A stretch of DNA of 64,000 bases from Parablautia muri (GTDB lineage Bacteria > Bacillota > Clostridia > Lachnospirales > Lachnospiraceae), in contig NZ_QZDT01000004.1 of NCBI RefSeq assembly GCF_009917485.1, forward strand, positions 1-64,000, given 5' to 3'. Shown piece after piece: positions 52,571-62,022 of this stretch; the stretch's first letter is position 1; every line of letters begins with the position of its first letter. A program made the position numbers and the translations under genes. The notes beneath the pieces are model-generated. The model made no database searches, was not told the origin of the DNA, and saw nothing but the letters and a program-made list of their open reading frames with translations.

Positions 52571-52679
52571 GAATCCGGCCCTTCGCCGAAGGCGAACTTC
52601 TAATGGCCGGATTCAGTAACAGTTCGGCCGAATGTTACGATGAGCGGCTCCTAGGCCGTTAATAGTAACGAACTGTTAC
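52571..52679. repeat. Intergenic repeat family 1, copy 2
   Basis: GAATCCGGCC (52571-52580) pairs with GGCCGGATTC (52605-52614), enclosing TTCGCCGAAGGCGAA; then GTAACAGTTCG (52617-52627) pairs with CGAACTGTTAC (52669-52679). Two linked hairpins in the same order as at 59582-59655. Confidence 0.7.
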
Positions 52680-52779
52680 AATGATTGAAAATGATTTTTC
52701 ATGGCGTATAGACGATTGGTTTATAATATGATAAAATATTATAGAATTTTTAAAGATATAAATTTTATGATACATATAT

Positions 52780-52845
52780 AAAAGCTTTTCAATCAACAAA
52801 TTTATGCCTGCGCCCCTAATTTGTGAGCTGTGGGCAGGAACGGAG
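52780..52845. repeat. Intergenic repeat family 3, copy 3
   Basis: CAATCAACAAATTTA (52791-52804), TGCCTGCGCCC, CTAATTTG (52816-52823) then GTGGGCAGG. Looser form of the copy at 39876-39950. It ends at the ribosome binding site of the transketolase gene. Confidence 0.5.
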
Positions 52846-52853
52846 GATTATTA

Positions 52854-53696
52854 ATGAACAATCTGGAGCTCAAAAAAACCGCCAATGAAGTGCGCAAGGG
52901 CATTGTAACAGCGGTTCACAGCGCAAAAGCAGGTCACCCGGGCGGTTCTTTATCCGCAGCAGACATTTATACCTATCTCTATTTTGAGGAGATGAATGTA
53001 GATCCTGCAAATCCAAAGATGGAGGACAGAGACCGCTTTGTGTTATCGAAAGGCCACACAGCGCCGGGGCTGTATTCTACTCTGGCAAACAGAGGATTTT
53101 TCCCGGTGGAAGATCTTGTGACACTGCGTAAGCTTGGATCTTATCTGCAGGGACATCCCTGTATGCAGCATATTCCCGGCGTGGATATGTCAAGCGGTTC
53201 TTTAGGACAGGGTATTTCAGCGGCAGTGGGTATGGCGCTTTCAGGAAAGCTGGACAATAAGGATTTTCGTGTTTATACGCTGTTAGGTGACGGTGAGATC
53301 CAGGAGGGACAGGTTTGGGAGGCTTCTATGCTTGCAGGACATCGTAAGCTGGATAATCTGGTGGTGATTGTGGATAATAATGGTTTACAGATTGACGGTC
53401 CTGTGGACCAGGTTTGTTCACCTTATCCGATTGATAAAAAGTTTGAAGCATTTAACTTTCATGTAATCAATATAGACGCCCATGATTTTGACGCTATTCG
53501 GGCGGCTTTTAAGGAAGCAAGGGAAACAAAGGGAATGCCTACGGCAATTATTGCCCACAGCCTGAAAGGAAAGGGAGTTTCTTTCATGGAAGGCCAGGCA
53601 GGATGGCATGGCAAGGCGCCTAATGACGAGCAGTATGCGGTTGCTATGGCGGACCTTGAAAAAATCGGCGAAGAGCTTTTGAAGGAGGAAGCATAA
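52854..53696 (+). CDS. Transketolase, N-terminal subunit
   Basis: 280 aa from ATG 52854 with CGGAGG upstream; an upstream in-frame start at 52830 has none. It carries the thiamine diphosphate part: SAKAGHPGGSLSAADIYTYLYF, SKGHTAPGLYSTLANRG, HPCMQHIPGVDMSSGSLGQG, LGDGEIQEGQVWEA (GDG...N motif with NNGLQIDG). The enzyme is split in two genes as in many Firmicutes and archaea; the other half starts at the next base. Works in the non-oxidative pentose phosphate pathway. Confidence 0.95.
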   Translation: MNNLELKKTANEVRKGIVTAVHSAKAGHPGGSLSAADIYTYLYFEEMNVDPANPKMEDRDRFVLSKGHTAPGLYSTLANRGFFPVEDLVTLRKLGSYLQGHPCMQHIPGVDMSSGSLGQGISAAVGMALSGKLDNKDFRVYTLLGDGEIQEGQVWEASMLAGHRKLDNLVVIVDNNGLQIDGPVDQVCSPYPIDKKFEAFNFHVINIDAHDFDAIRAAFKEARETKGMPTAIIAHSLKGKGVSFMEGQAGWHGKAPNDEQYAVAMADLEKIGEELLKEEA

Positions 53697-54662
53697 ATGG
53701 CGGAGAATACGGTAAAAAAGATTGCAACCAGAGAAAGCTACGGCAATGCGCTTGCAGAGCTCGGAGCCAAGAATCCCAATGTAGTGGTTTTGGATGCAGA
53801 TTTAGCAGAGGCAACTAAGACAGGTGTATTTAAAAAAGCTTTTCCTGACAGGCATATTGACTGTGGTATTGCCGAGGGAAATATGGTGGGCGTGGCAGCA
53901 GGACTTGCCACAACAGGGAAGATCCCTTTTGTCAGCAGCTTTGCAATGTTTGCAGCTGGCAGGGCTTTTGAGCAGGTTAGAAATTCGGTAGGTTATCCTC
54001 ATCTGAATGTAAAAATAGGTGCAACCCATGCAGGCATTACCGTAGGCGAGGACGGGGCTTCTCACCAGTGTAATGAAGATATTGCCCTGATGCGTACAAT
54101 TCCGGGAATGGTAGTCATGTGCCCGGCAGATGATGTTGAGGCTAAAGCAGCCGTTATGGCAGCGGCAGAATATGAGGGACCTGTTTATTTACGCTTTGGC
54201 CGTGCGGCCTGCCCGGTGATCAATGACAGGCCTGATTATCATTTTGAAATTGGAAAAGGAACCCTGGTGCGTGAAGGCACTGACGTTACCATTGTGGCCA
54301 CCGGTATTTGTGTGGGAAATGCATTAGAAGCTGCCGAGCTGTTAGCGGCTGACGGGATCAATGCAGAGGTTATCAATATTTGTACAATCAAGCCTTTAGA
54401 CGAAGAAATAATTATGAAATCTGCTAAGAAAACCGGTAAAATTGTGACAGCAGAGGAGCACTCCGTGATTGGAGGACTTGGCAGCGCGGTGTGTGATGCG
54501 GTTTGTAAGTCTTATCCTGTACCGGTTAAGAAGATTGGAATGCAGGATGTATTCGGAGAGTCAGGGGCGGCAGGAGCACTGCTTGAGAAATACAAATTAG
54601 ACGGCAAGGGCATTTACGAGCAGATAAAAGGATTCCTGGCAAGCGAAGCCTGCGATATGTAA
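53697..54662 (+). CDS. Transketolase, C-terminal subunit
   Basis: 321 aa, starting directly after the stop of the N-terminal subunit (TAAATG). Pyrimidine-binding domain with DADLAEATKTGVF, HIDCGIAEGNMVGVAAGLA, SFAMFAAGRAFEQVRNSV, THAGITVGEDGASHQC, and a C-terminal transketolase domain (VTIVATGICVGNALEAAELL, TAEEHSVIGGLGSAV). Forms the active enzyme with the preceding product. The rpe gene follows after 12 bases. Confidence 0.95.
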   Translation: MAENTVKKIATRESYGNALAELGAKNPNVVVLDADLAEATKTGVFKKAFPDRHIDCGIAEGNMVGVAAGLATTGKIPFVSSFAMFAAGRAFEQVRNSVGYPHLNVKIGATHAGITVGEDGASHQCNEDIALMRTIPGMVVMCPADDVEAKAAVMAAAEYEGPVYLRFGRAACPVINDRPDYHFEIGKGTLVREGTDVTIVATGICVGNALEAAELLAADGINAEVINICTIKPLDEEIIMKSAKKTGKIVTAEEHSVIGGLGSAVCDAVCKSYPVPVKKIGMQDVFGESGAAGALLEKYKLDGKGIYEQIKGFLASEACDM

Positions 54663-54674
54663 GAGGTATAAATT

Positions 54675-55370
54675 ATGTACATTTTAGCGCCATCTCTTCT
54701 TGCGGCGGACTTTAATATATTGGGACAACAGATTTTGGAAACACAAAAAGCGGGTGCTGAGTATCTCCATATTGATGTGATGGATGGTATCTTTGTTCCA
54801 AGTATATCCTTTGGTATGCCTCTTATTAAATCCATCAGAGAAACCAGCAAACAGTTTTTTGATGTGCATTTGATGATTGTAGAGCCTGAGAGATATATTC
54901 AGGAATTTGTGGAATGCGGCGCAGATGGAATTACATTTCATTTAGAAGCCACTGAGCATGCCGAAAGGGTGATAGAAGAAATTCATGCAAAAGGCGCAGA
55001 GGTTGGAATTTCCATTAAGCCTAAGACCCCCGTGGAGGCGGTTTATCCTTATTTGGACAAGGTAGAGATGATTCTGATTATGAGTGTGGAGCCGGGATTT
55101 GGAGGGCAGACTTTTATTCCGGAATCTTATGAAAGAATCAGACAGCTGCGGAATTACATCGATGAAAAAGGATTATCCGTAAAGATAGAAGTAGATGGCG
55201 GCCTTGGCAAGAAGAATGTAAGAGAAGTGATAGATGCTGGTGCAAACGTTTGTGTGGCTGGTTCGGCAGTGTTTAAAAAGCGCAGCATAAGTGATAATAT
55301 CTCGCAGTTTATGGCGGCGTTTGAAGAAAAAGAAGAAAAGAATAGAAATGGCTATGGAAAAGATAGGTAG
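54675..55370 (+). CDS. rpe: Ribulose-phosphate 3-epimerase
   Basis: 231 aa, ATG after AAGAGGT. TIM barrel with LAPSLLAADFNILGQQI, HIDVMDGIFVPSISFG, FDVHLMIVEPERYI, MSVEPGFGGQTFIPES and IEVDGGLGKKNVREVIDAGAN, the classic Rpe motifs with its metal-binding His and Asp residues. It converts ribulose-5-phosphate to xylulose-5-phosphate, substrate of the transketolase encoded just upstream. Its C-terminus is lysine/glutamate-rich and overlaps the next gene by 23 bases. Confidence 0.96.
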   Translation: MYILAPSLLAADFNILGQQILETQKAGAEYLHIDVMDGIFVPSISFGMPLIKSIRETSKQFFDVHLMIVEPERYIQEFVECGADGITFHLEATEHAERVIEEIHAKGAEVGISIKPKTPVEAVYPYLDKVEMILIMSVEPGFGGQTFIPESYERIRQLRNYIDEKGLSVKIEVDGGLGKKNVREVIDAGANVCVAGSAVFKKRSISDNISQFMAAFEEKEEKNRNGYGKDR

Positions 55371-56226
55371 AAACGACCCTTGCTGGTGCGGCAGTGGAAA
55401 AAAATATAAGACATGTCATATGGCGATAGATGATAAAATCCATCATTATGCATTACAGGGCCATATAGTACCAGGCAGGGATATCCTGAAAACAAGGGAA
55501 CAAATTGACGGGATCAAGGAAAGCAGCGTCATAAATATTGCAGTATTAGATGCGGTGGGGGAAATGATAGGCCCCGGCATCAACACCCAGCAGATAGACG
55601 ATTTGGTGCATGATATGACGGTACAGATGGGCGGGATTCCGGCGCCTCTTGGCTATGAAGGATTTCCTAAAAGTGTATGTACTTCCATTAATGAAGTGGT
55701 CTGTCACGGTATTCCCTCTAAAGATGTTATCTTAAAGGAAGGGGATATTGTGAATGTGGATGTGTCCACTTTATACAAGGGATATTTTTCCGACTCTTCC
55801 AGAATGTATTGCATTGGAGAGGTCAGTGAAGAAAAGAAAAAATTGGTGGAAGTTACCAGAGAATGCATGGAAAAAGGAATTACTATGGTACAGCCCTGGA
55901 ACTTCCTAGGGGACATGGCACAGGCTGTAAATGATCATGCGAAGGCAAACGGCTACAGTATAGTGGTTGAAATAGGAGGCCATGGCATTGGCCTGGAATT
56001 TCATGAGGAGCCCTTTGTCAGCTATGTGACCAGCGCCGGGACGGAAATGCTTATGGTGCCGGGAATGGTGTTTACCATAGAGCCTATGGTAAACATGGGA
56101 AATAGTGAAATTTACACAGACAAAAATGACGGCTGGACTGTGTACACGAAAGACAAAAAGCCTTCCGCCCAGTGGGAGGTCACGGTAGCCGTGACGGAAA
56201 GCGGGCATGAGGTTTTGACTTGGTAA
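55348..56226 (+). CDS. map: Methionine aminopeptidase type I with SEC-C zinc motif
   Basis: 292 aa; the start is either ATG 55348 or 55354 and overlaps rpe. A SEC-C zinc-binding motif lies at the N-terminus (GRNDPCWCGSGKKYKTCH, about residues 5-23) before the metallopeptidase. The catalytic part has LGYEGFPKSVCTSINEVVCHG, NVDVSTLYKGYFSDSSRMY (metal Asp pair), GGHGIGLEFHEEPFVSY (metal His) and MVFTIEPMVNMG plus WEVTVAVTESG (metal Glu pair). It trims the first Met from new proteins; the SEC-C part may contact the ribosome or SecA-like partners. It is followed by a terminator. Confidence 0.95.
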   Translation: MAMEKIGRNDPCWCGSGKKYKTCHMAIDDKIHHYALQGHIVPGRDILKTREQIDGIKESSVINIAVLDAVGEMIGPGINTQQIDDLVHDMTVQMGGIPAPLGYEGFPKSVCTSINEVVCHGIPSKDVILKEGDIVNVDVSTLYKGYFSDSSRMYCIGEVSEEKKKLVEVTRECMEKGITMVQPWNFLGDMAQAVNDHAKANGYSIVVEIGGHGIGLEFHEEPFVSYVTSAGTEMLMVPGMVFTIEPMVNMGNSEIYTDKNDGWTVYTKDKKPSAQWEVTVAVTESGHEVLTW

Positions 56227-56281
56227 AAGTTTTATCGTATAATGACAGAAAAACTGAATAATCTGTTGTGGAAATCAAAAG

Positions 56282-56326
56282 AAACGGTCATACAAGTTAA
56301 ATACATCTTTTTGTATGGCCGTTTTT
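56282..56326 (+). terminator. Terminator after map
   Basis: AAACGG-t-CATACAA (56282-56295) and TTGTATG-g-CCGTTT (56311-56324), then more T. Strong stem with a T-rich tail. Confidence 0.85.
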
Positions 56327-56415
56327 GTCTAATACGATGCTATAGGCCGGAGTTGTTACGTGTTATTAATAATTTGTGATAAGAAAAATAAGTTAAATTA
56401 AGAAAGGATAAATAT

Positions 56416-57897
56416 ATGTATGATGTAATCGTAATTGGCGCAGGGGTAAGCGGATGCGCCGTTGCCAGGGAATTATCCCGCTTCAAACTAAAAACATTGG
56501 TTCTTGAGAAGGAATCTGATGTCTGTGAAGGTACTTCTAAGGCCAACAGTGGAATCGTTCATGCAGGTTATGACGCTGAACCGGGCACCTTAAAGGCTAA
56601 ACTTAACGTGCTGGGTAATCGGAAAATGGCAGCTTTGTCAAAGGAACTGGATTTTTCTTACAAACAAAACGGCTCCATTGTCCTTTGCTTTGATGAAAAG
56701 GACAGAGACAGACTGGAGGAATTAAAGGCAAGGGGAGAAGCAAACGGTGTGGAAGGGCTGCGTATTATAGAAAGGGCAGAGCTTCTTGAGAAGGAGCCAA
56801 ATATTGGTGATGATGCTGTGGCCGCTCTTTATGCGCCCACAGGAGGCATTGTCTGTCCTTTTGGCATTACCATTGCACTTGCAGAGAACGCCTTTGTCAA
56901 CGGAGTGGAATTTAAGTTTGGGGAGACGGTGACAGGGATTCAAAAACAGGAGGGCGGTTATCTGATTCAGACGAAGCAGCAGACATTTGAAACAAAGGTG
57001 GTGGTTAATGCCGCCGGGGTGTATGCGGATCAAATCCACAATATGGTAAGTGCAAGCAAGATGGAAATTACCCCCAGAAAGGGAGAATATCTGCTTTATG
57101 ATAAAAATGTGGGAAATATGGCCAGCCATACGCTGTTTCAGCTGCCTACCGCATTGGGGAAAGGAGTACTGGTATCCCCTACCGTCCATGGGAACTTACT
57201 GACCGGCCCTACTGCTACGGATATTCCTGATAAAAATGAAAAGGAAACATCCCGGGAGGGTTTAGGGCAGGTAACACAAAAGGCTGCGCTCAGCTTAAAA
57301 GGGATTCCGGGAAGGCAGGTCATCACTTCCTTTGCAGGATTGCGCGCTCATATAACAAAGTTTGAAAGAAATGGAGCGGTCAGCGGCGCAGAATCCAAAG
57401 AGATGTCAGATGATTTTGTAATTGAGGAAGTGCCGGATGCAGCCGGATTTATTGATGTGGCGGGTATGGAGTCCCCGGGCCTTTCCTGTGCGCCGGCAAC
57501 AGGAGAATATGTGGCGGATATAATAAAGAAAATATTGAATCCGGAGGAAAACCGGGACTTTGTCAGCACAAGAAAAGGCATCATCAATATGTCCCTTGCC
57601 ACTGAAAAGGAGCGCCACGAGAAAATAAAAGAAAATCCGGCTTACGGTAAAGTGATCTGCCGCTGTGAGATGGTTACGGAAGGTGAGATACTAGAGGCAA
57701 TTCACAGACCCTTAGGAGCTACCACCACAGATGGAATTAAACGGCGTACCCGTGCAGGAATGGGACGGTGTCAGTCAGGCTTTTGTAATCCCAGGGTGGT
57801 AGAAATTTTGGCCAGAGAACTTGGAGTGGACGAGAGCGAAATCAAGAAGTCAGGCGGGGACGCCTGGTATATACTGCCTTTTGAGGAAGAAAGATAA
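56416..57897 (+). CDS. GlpA-like FAD oxidoreductase with [2Fe-2S] BFD domain
   Basis: 493 aa, ATG after AAGAAAGGAT. FAD-binding GxGxxG motif in IVIGAGVSGCAVARELS, DAO fold up to about residue 370 (TSKANSGIVHAGYD, VVNAAGVYADQIHNM, ITSFAGLRAHITKFERN), then a BFD-like [2Fe-2S] domain with ICRCEMVTEGEILEA (CxC, about 414) and GMGRCQSGFCNPRVVEIL (about 450). This is the anaerobic-type glycerol-3-phosphate dehydrogenase A subunit layout. With the next gene and glpK it turns glycerol-3-phosphate into dihydroxyacetone phosphate. Linked genes: GlpB-like and glycerol kinase. Confidence 0.9.
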   Translation: MYDVIVIGAGVSGCAVARELSRFKLKTLVLEKESDVCEGTSKANSGIVHAGYDAEPGTLKAKLNVLGNRKMAALSKELDFSYKQNGSIVLCFDEKDRDRLEELKARGEANGVEGLRIIERAELLEKEPNIGDDAVAALYAPTGGIVCPFGITIALAENAFVNGVEFKFGETVTGIQKQEGGYLIQTKQQTFETKVVVNAAGVYADQIHNMVSASKMEITPRKGEYLLYDKNVGNMASHTLFQLPTALGKGVLVSPTVHGNLLTGPTATDIPDKNEKETSREGLGQVTQKAALSLKGIPGRQVITSFAGLRAHITKFERNGAVSGAESKEMSDDFVIEEVPDAAGFIDVAGMESPGLSCAPATGEYVADIIKKILNPEENRDFVSTRKGIINMSLATEKERHEKIKENPAYGKVICRCEMVTEGEILEAIHRPLGATTTDGIKRRTRAGMGRCQSGFCNPRVVEILARELGVDESEIKKSGGDAWYILPFEEER

Positions 57898-57929
57898 AGT
57901 TACAGTAAGGCCAAGGAGGATGCGGATGG

Positions 57930-58018
57930 AATAAAATCAGGACATCCTTCGGGAAATTGCCGTAAGCGATTTGGAATGGTAGATTTCGTAACAGTAAAGC
58001 CGAAGGCTGAGCTGTTAC
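57930..58018. repeat. Intergenic repeat family 1, copy 3
   Basis: GTAACAGTAAAGCC-gaa-GGCTGAGCTGTTAC (57988-58018) is an inverted repeat; the part before it, AAATCAGGACATCC ... GGTAGATTT (57934-57985), matches the first hairpin of the family loosely. It lies between the GlpA-like and GlpB-like genes. Confidence 0.65.
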
Positions 58019-58048
58019 AAGATATGGCGGTAGCAGAACGGAGGAAAA

Positions 58049-59470
58049 ATGAAAACAGATTTAATCATTATAGGTGGCGGTCCTGCCGGAATGGCGGCGG
58101 CTCTGGCGGCTTATGAAAAGGGTATTAAAGATTTGTTAATATTGGAGAGGGATAAGGAGCTGGGAGGAATTTTAAACCAGTGTATCCATAATGGATTTGG
58201 GCTTCACACCTTTAAAGAAGAACTGACAGGGCCGGAATATGCAGTCCGCTATATGGACATGGTGGCGGAGAAGAAAATCCCCAGCCTGTTAAATACCATG
58301 GTGGTGGATGTGCAGGGGGGCAGCCCTTGCGTGGTGACTGCAATGAACCGGGAACAGGGTATGTTTAAAATAGAAGCGAAAGCAGTTGTTCTGGCGATGG
58401 GATGCAGGGAACGTTCCAGAGGAGCCATGAATATACCGGGTACAAGGCCGGCAGGCGTATACTCCGCCGGAACAGCCCAAAGATATGTAAATATAGAAGG
58501 GAGAATGCCGGGCCGGGAGGTAGTGGTTCTTGGCTCAGGGGATATCGGCCTTATTATGGCAAGGCGAATGACTCTGCAGGGCGCAAAAGTAAAAATGGTG
58601 GCGGAGATTATGCCTTATTCAGGAGGACTTAAGAGAAATATTGTACAGTGTCTGGATGATTTTGGCATTCCCTTAAAGCTGAGCCATACGGTTACACAAA
58701 TCCACGGCAAGGAGAGAGTGGAAGGCGTGACCATCAGCAAGGTGGATGATAAGTTAAATCCGATTCCCGGTACGGAGGAATTTGTAGCGTGTGATACACT
58801 GCTTTTATCCTGCGGCTTGATTCCGGAAAATGAGCTAAGCCAGGGAGCAGGGGCGCAGATGGATGATATGACTTCAGGTCCGGTGGTGAATGCAAAATTA
58901 GAAACCACTGTTCAGGGTATCTTTGCCTGTGGAAATGTGCTTCATGTACATGACCTGGTGGACAATGTTTCTAAGGAGGCGGAAAAAGCAGGAGAATTTG
59001 CGGCGGACTATATCTTAAATGGGGAGGAAGACTGGGGCGAAGCGGTTCGGCCTAAGATTGCGGAGAAAACAAAATGTACCCTTCCGGAGGATAGGGACGC
59101 AGGAAGTCAGCTGATCTGTATTGGCTGTCCTGTAGGCTGCCTGATTACTGTCAACAAAAATGAAGACAGAACCCTTGCAATCACAGGCAATACATGTAAA
59201 AAGGGTGAGGCCTATGCACGCAATGAGATGACAGCGCCTGTGCGTGGAGTGACTTCTATTATCCGGGTGGAAGGCGGCAGCGGCAGGGTTGTTCCCGTAA
59301 AAACAGCCGGAGAAATTCCCAAAGGAAGAATTGGGCAGTGCCTGGATGAAATAGGGGCGGTAACAGTCAAGGCACCGGTAAAAGCAGGCGATGTGCTGAT
59401 TCAAAATGTTGCGGGGACTTCTGTTTCGGTGGTAGCTACAGGCAATATGCCTGTGGCAATATGCCTGTAG
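58049..59470 (+). CDS. GlpB-like FAD/NAD oxidoreductase fused to DUF1667
   Basis: 473 aa, ATG after CGGAGGAAAA. FAD-binding motif IIGGGPAGMAAALAAYEKG, CIHNGFGLHTFKEELTGPEYA, second dinucleotide site VVLGSGDIGLIMARRM, and FACGNVLHVHDLVDNVSKEA. At about residue 352 the sequence changes to a DUF1667 domain: LICIGCPVGCLITVNK and AITGNTCKKGEAYARNE (cysteines for an iron-sulfur or zinc site) to the end. In other Clostridia the oxidoreductase runs longer and DUF1667 is a separate gene, so this looks like a fusion with loss of part of the oxidoreductase C-terminus. It works with the GlpA-like enzyme before it. The last codons lie in a tandem repeat. Confidence 0.88.
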   Translation: MKTDLIIIGGGPAGMAAALAAYEKGIKDLLILERDKELGGILNQCIHNGFGLHTFKEELTGPEYAVRYMDMVAEKKIPSLLNTMVVDVQGGSPCVVTAMNREQGMFKIEAKAVVLAMGCRERSRGAMNIPGTRPAGVYSAGTAQRYVNIEGRMPGREVVVLGSGDIGLIMARRMTLQGAKVKMVAEIMPYSGGLKRNIVQCLDDFGIPLKLSHTVTQIHGKERVEGVTISKVDDKLNPIPGTEEFVACDTLLLSCGLIPENELSQGAGAQMDDMTSGPVVNAKLETTVQGIFACGNVLHVHDLVDNVSKEAEKAGEFAADYILNGEEDWGEAVRPKIAEKTKCTLPEDRDAGSQLICIGCPVGCLITVNKNEDRTLAITGNTCKKGEAYARNEMTAPVRGVTSIIRVEGGSGRVVPVKTAGEIPKGRIGQCLDEIGAVTVKAPVKAGDVLIQNVAGTSVSVVATGNMPVAICL

Positions 59471-59560
59471 CAATATGCCTGTAGGCAATATATCGTAAGC
59501 AACACATGCCCGCAGACAGATGGCCTGTAAGCAATATGTCTGTAGGCAATTCGCCTGTGG
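59440..59560. repeat. Degenerate tandem repeat over the end of the GlpB-like gene
   Basis: Units of 13-15 bases like GGCAATATGCCTGT recur at least six times: three near-perfect copies at 59448-59485, then weaker ones to 59560. The stop codon of the gene lies inside the second unit, so the last residues (NMPVAICL) are coded by the repeat. Confidence 0.7.
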
Positions 59561-59581
59561 AATATATCTACGGTTTGAAAT

Positions 59582-59655
59582 GAAATCTGCCCCTCGCCAT
59601 AGGCGATTTGTAATGGGCAGATTTCGTAACCGTGAAGCCGAAGGCTGAACTGTTA
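59582..59655. repeat. Intergenic repeat family 1, copy 4
   Basis: GAAATCTGCCC (59582-59592) / GGGCAGATTTC (59615-59625) enclosing CTCGCCATAGGCGA, followed by TAACCGTGAAGCC-gaa-GGCTGAACTGTTA (59627-59655). The cleanest copy of the family. Confidence 0.75.
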
Positions 59656-59771
59656 TCGGGTGCTTTTCTTGTGTGCCGCATACATTGACTATTTGCCTGC
59701 GCTGTGCTTTGGCTGGATGGAGAGCAGAGAGGGGTATTGTTTTCAGAGATTCATAAAGACGGAGGGTTTAT

Positions 59772-61277
59772 ATGGGGAAATATATAATGGCACTGGACCA
59801 GGGAACGACCAGCTCCCGGTGTATCTTTTTTAACAAAGCAGGAGAAATTTTAAGCATGGCCCAGAAAGAATTTGGGCAAATCTATCCCCGTCCCGGGTGG
59901 GTGGAGCATAATCCAAAGGAAATCTGGTCTTCCCAATTGGCAGTGACCATGGAGGCTATGGCTATGGCAGGGCTTACGCCCGGGGATATAGCGGCAATCG
60001 GCATTACGAACCAGAGGGAGACTACCATTGTGTGGGATAAGGCTACAGGGGAACCGATTTATAATGCGATTGTATGGCAGTGCCGCAGGACGGCTGAGAA
60101 GGTGGATGAATTGATTGCCGCCGGCTATGGAGACATGATACGGGAAAAAACCGGACTTGTACCGGATGCTTATTTTAGCGCTACCAAGATTGCCTGGATA
60201 CTGGACCATGTGCCGGATGCAAGGGAGCGTGCTAAAAAAGGAGAGCTTCTTTTTGGAACAGTGGACAGCTGGCTTATTTTTAATCTGACAAAAGGAGCGG
60301 TCCACGTTACGGATTATACCAATGCATCCCGTACTATGCTGTATGACATTTACAGGCGGTGCTGGGATGAGGAACTCTTAAAGCTTTTTGATATTCCGAC
60401 CTGTATGCTGCCGGAGGTAAAACCCTCCAGCTGTATCTATGGATATACGGATCATTCTGTGTTAGGAGGCAGTATACCCATAGCCGGTATTGCGGGAGAC
60501 CAGCAGGCAGCGCTTTTTGGACAATGCTGTTTTTCGAAGGGACAGGTGAAGAACACTTATGGGACAGGCTGTTTTCTTCTGATGAATACTGGTACCGAGG
60601 CGATTGCGTCAAGAAACGGGCTTATCACGACAATTGCGGCAAGCGGCAAAGAGCAGGTGGAGTATGCGTTAGAGGGCAGCGTGTTCGTAGCAGGTGCGGC
60701 CATACAATGGCTGCGGGATGGCATGCGTATGATCAAAAGCGCGCCCCAGACAGAGGAATACATAGAGAAAACGGAAGATACGGAGGGTGTTTATGTGGTG
60801 CCTGCTTTTGCGGGGATGGGTGCGCCTTACTGGAATCCTTATGCAAGGGGAACCGTGGTGGGAATCACCAGAGGGTGCCAGAAAGAGCATTTTATCAGAG
60901 CAACCCTTGAATCTATTGCCTATCAGACTTATGATGTACTTAAGGCCATGGAGGAGGATGTGGGAATTTCAATAGCCGGACTTAAGGTGGATGGCGGCGC
61001 CAGCGCCAACAATTTTTTGATGCAGTTCCAGGCTGATATTTTGGGCGCAAGGGTATACCGGCCGGAGTGTATTGAAACCACAGCTCTTGGGGCGGCGTAT
61101 CTGGCGGGGCTTGCCTGCGGTTATTGGAAAAGCAGGGATGAAATATACGAAAACTGGCAGTTAGGCAAGGAATTTATACATGAGATGGGTGAGGAAAAAC
61201 GCAGAAAGCTTTTAAAAGGATGGAAAAAGGCTGTAAAGTGTGCGCTTGCCTGGACGGCTGACGAGACGGAAGATTAG
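59772..61277 (+). CDS. glpK: Glycerol kinase
   Basis: 501 aa, ATG after CGGAGGG. FGGY kinase: [15 protein letters not shown] at the start, [103 protein letters not shown] and [16 protein letters not shown]. Full family length. It phosphorylates glycerol to glycerol-3-phosphate, the substrate of the two oxidoreductases encoded upstream. No glycerol facilitator gene (glpF) is in the window. Confidence 0.97.
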   Translation: MGKYIMALDQGTTSSRCIFFNKAGEILSMAQKEFGQIYPRPGWVEHNPKEIWSSQLAVTMEAMAMAGLTPGDIAAIGITNQRETTIVWDKATGEPIYNAIVWQCRRTAEKVDELIAAGYGDMIREKTGLVPDAYFSATKIAWILDHVPDARERAKKGELLFGTVDSWLIFNLTKGAVHVTDYTNASRTMLYDIYRRCWDEELLKLFDIPTCMLPEVKPSSCIYGYTDHSVLGGSIPIAGIAGDQQAALFGQCCFSKGQVKNTYGTGCFLLMNTGTEAIASRNGLITTIAASGKEQVEYALEGSVFVAGAAIQWLRDGMRMIKSAPQTEEYIEKTEDTEGVYVVPAFAGMGAPYWNPYARGTVVGITRGCQKEHFIRATLESIAYQTYDVLKAMEEDVGISIAGLKVDGGASANNFLMQFQADILGARVYRPECIETTALGAAYLAGLACGYWKSRDEIYENWQLGKEFIHEMGEEKRRKLLKGWKKAVKCALAWTADETED

Positions 61278-61324
61278 GGTGGAGATTTGCGGCTGTTAGA
61301 AGTATAAGGAATTAGATATTAAAT

Positions 61325-61960
61325 ATGGAAGAAAAAAAGTATACGAGTGTCAGGAAACTGACGGATAACCGATTTTTAAATCTTTATGAGATGGATGCTT
61401 TGACCAATTCGGGAGCGCCTTTTCACTATTATTTTGCATCCAGAAACACTCAGGAGGAGCTTCCTCTTTTGACAGGGAAGCCTAAGGCCAACGGGATTGT
61501 AATTTATCCCGTTTGGCTTAAGCAGCCGGATAAACTGGTTATGATTCGGCAGTACCGGTATCCCCTTGATGCATGGCTATATGAGCTTCCGGCCGGATTA
61601 ATCGATCAGGGAGAAACAGCGGGGCAGGCTGCAGCCCGGGAGATGAAGGAGGAGACTGGGCTTGATTTTTTACCTTACGAGGAGGGGGACATTGCTTTCC
61701 GGAGGCCTTTTTATCTGGGAGCTGGTCTGACGGATGAAACCAGTACTTCCGTGTTTGGTTTTGCCAGCGGAGAGATATCTGGCAGACTGCGGGAAGATAC
61801 GGAGAGTATAGAGGTGCTCCTGGTGGATAAGAAGGAAGCGCTGCGGATATTAAAAGAAGAAAGAGTATCCTTAAGGGCAGCATTTCTTTTGATGATATTT
61901 TTGCAGGCAGAAAAAGAAAAACCCTTTGCCTTTTTGGAGCCGGTAAAAATGGATAATTAA
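61325..61960 (+). CDS. NUDIX hydrolase, ADP-ribose pyrophosphatase-like
   Basis: 211 aa. A full NUDIX box, GLIDQGETAGQAAAREMKEE plus TGL, is at about residues 95-117 (G-x5-E-x7-REU-x-EE-x-G-U), after a beta-rich start (YTSVRKLTDNRFLNLYEMDA). The class with PAGLI before the box typically cleaves ADP-ribose or other sugar nucleotides. The start ATG at 61325 has only a weak ribosome binding site. It follows glpK by 47 bases and may belong to the same transcript. Confidence 0.9.
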   Translation: MEEKKYTSVRKLTDNRFLNLYEMDALTNSGAPFHYYFASRNTQEELPLLTGKPKANGIVIYPVWLKQPDKLVMIRQYRYPLDAWLYELPAGLIDQGETAGQAAAREMKEETGLDFLPYEEGDIAFRRPFYLGAGLTDETSTSVFGFASGEISGRLREDTESIEVLLVDKKEALRILKEERVSLRAAFLLMIFLQAEKEKPFAFLEPVKMDN

Positions 61961-61961
61961 A

Positions 61962-62022
61962 TTGAAAAATTAAAGATTTTCCAAGGAATAAATTTGTGCC
62001 TATGCCCAGGGCTATGGGCTAA
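61962..62022. repeat. Intergenic repeat family 3, copy 4 at a gene break
   Basis: TTGAAAAATTAAAGATTTT (61962-61980) then TAAATTTGTGCCTATGCCC (61989-62007). It ends exactly where the alpha-galactosidase remnant begins (62023). Confidence 0.55.

Noticed and set aside
59440-59560. Tandem repeat as a possible CRISPR or iteron set
   Set aside because: Units are contiguous and too short, without spacers and without replication or cas genes nearby.
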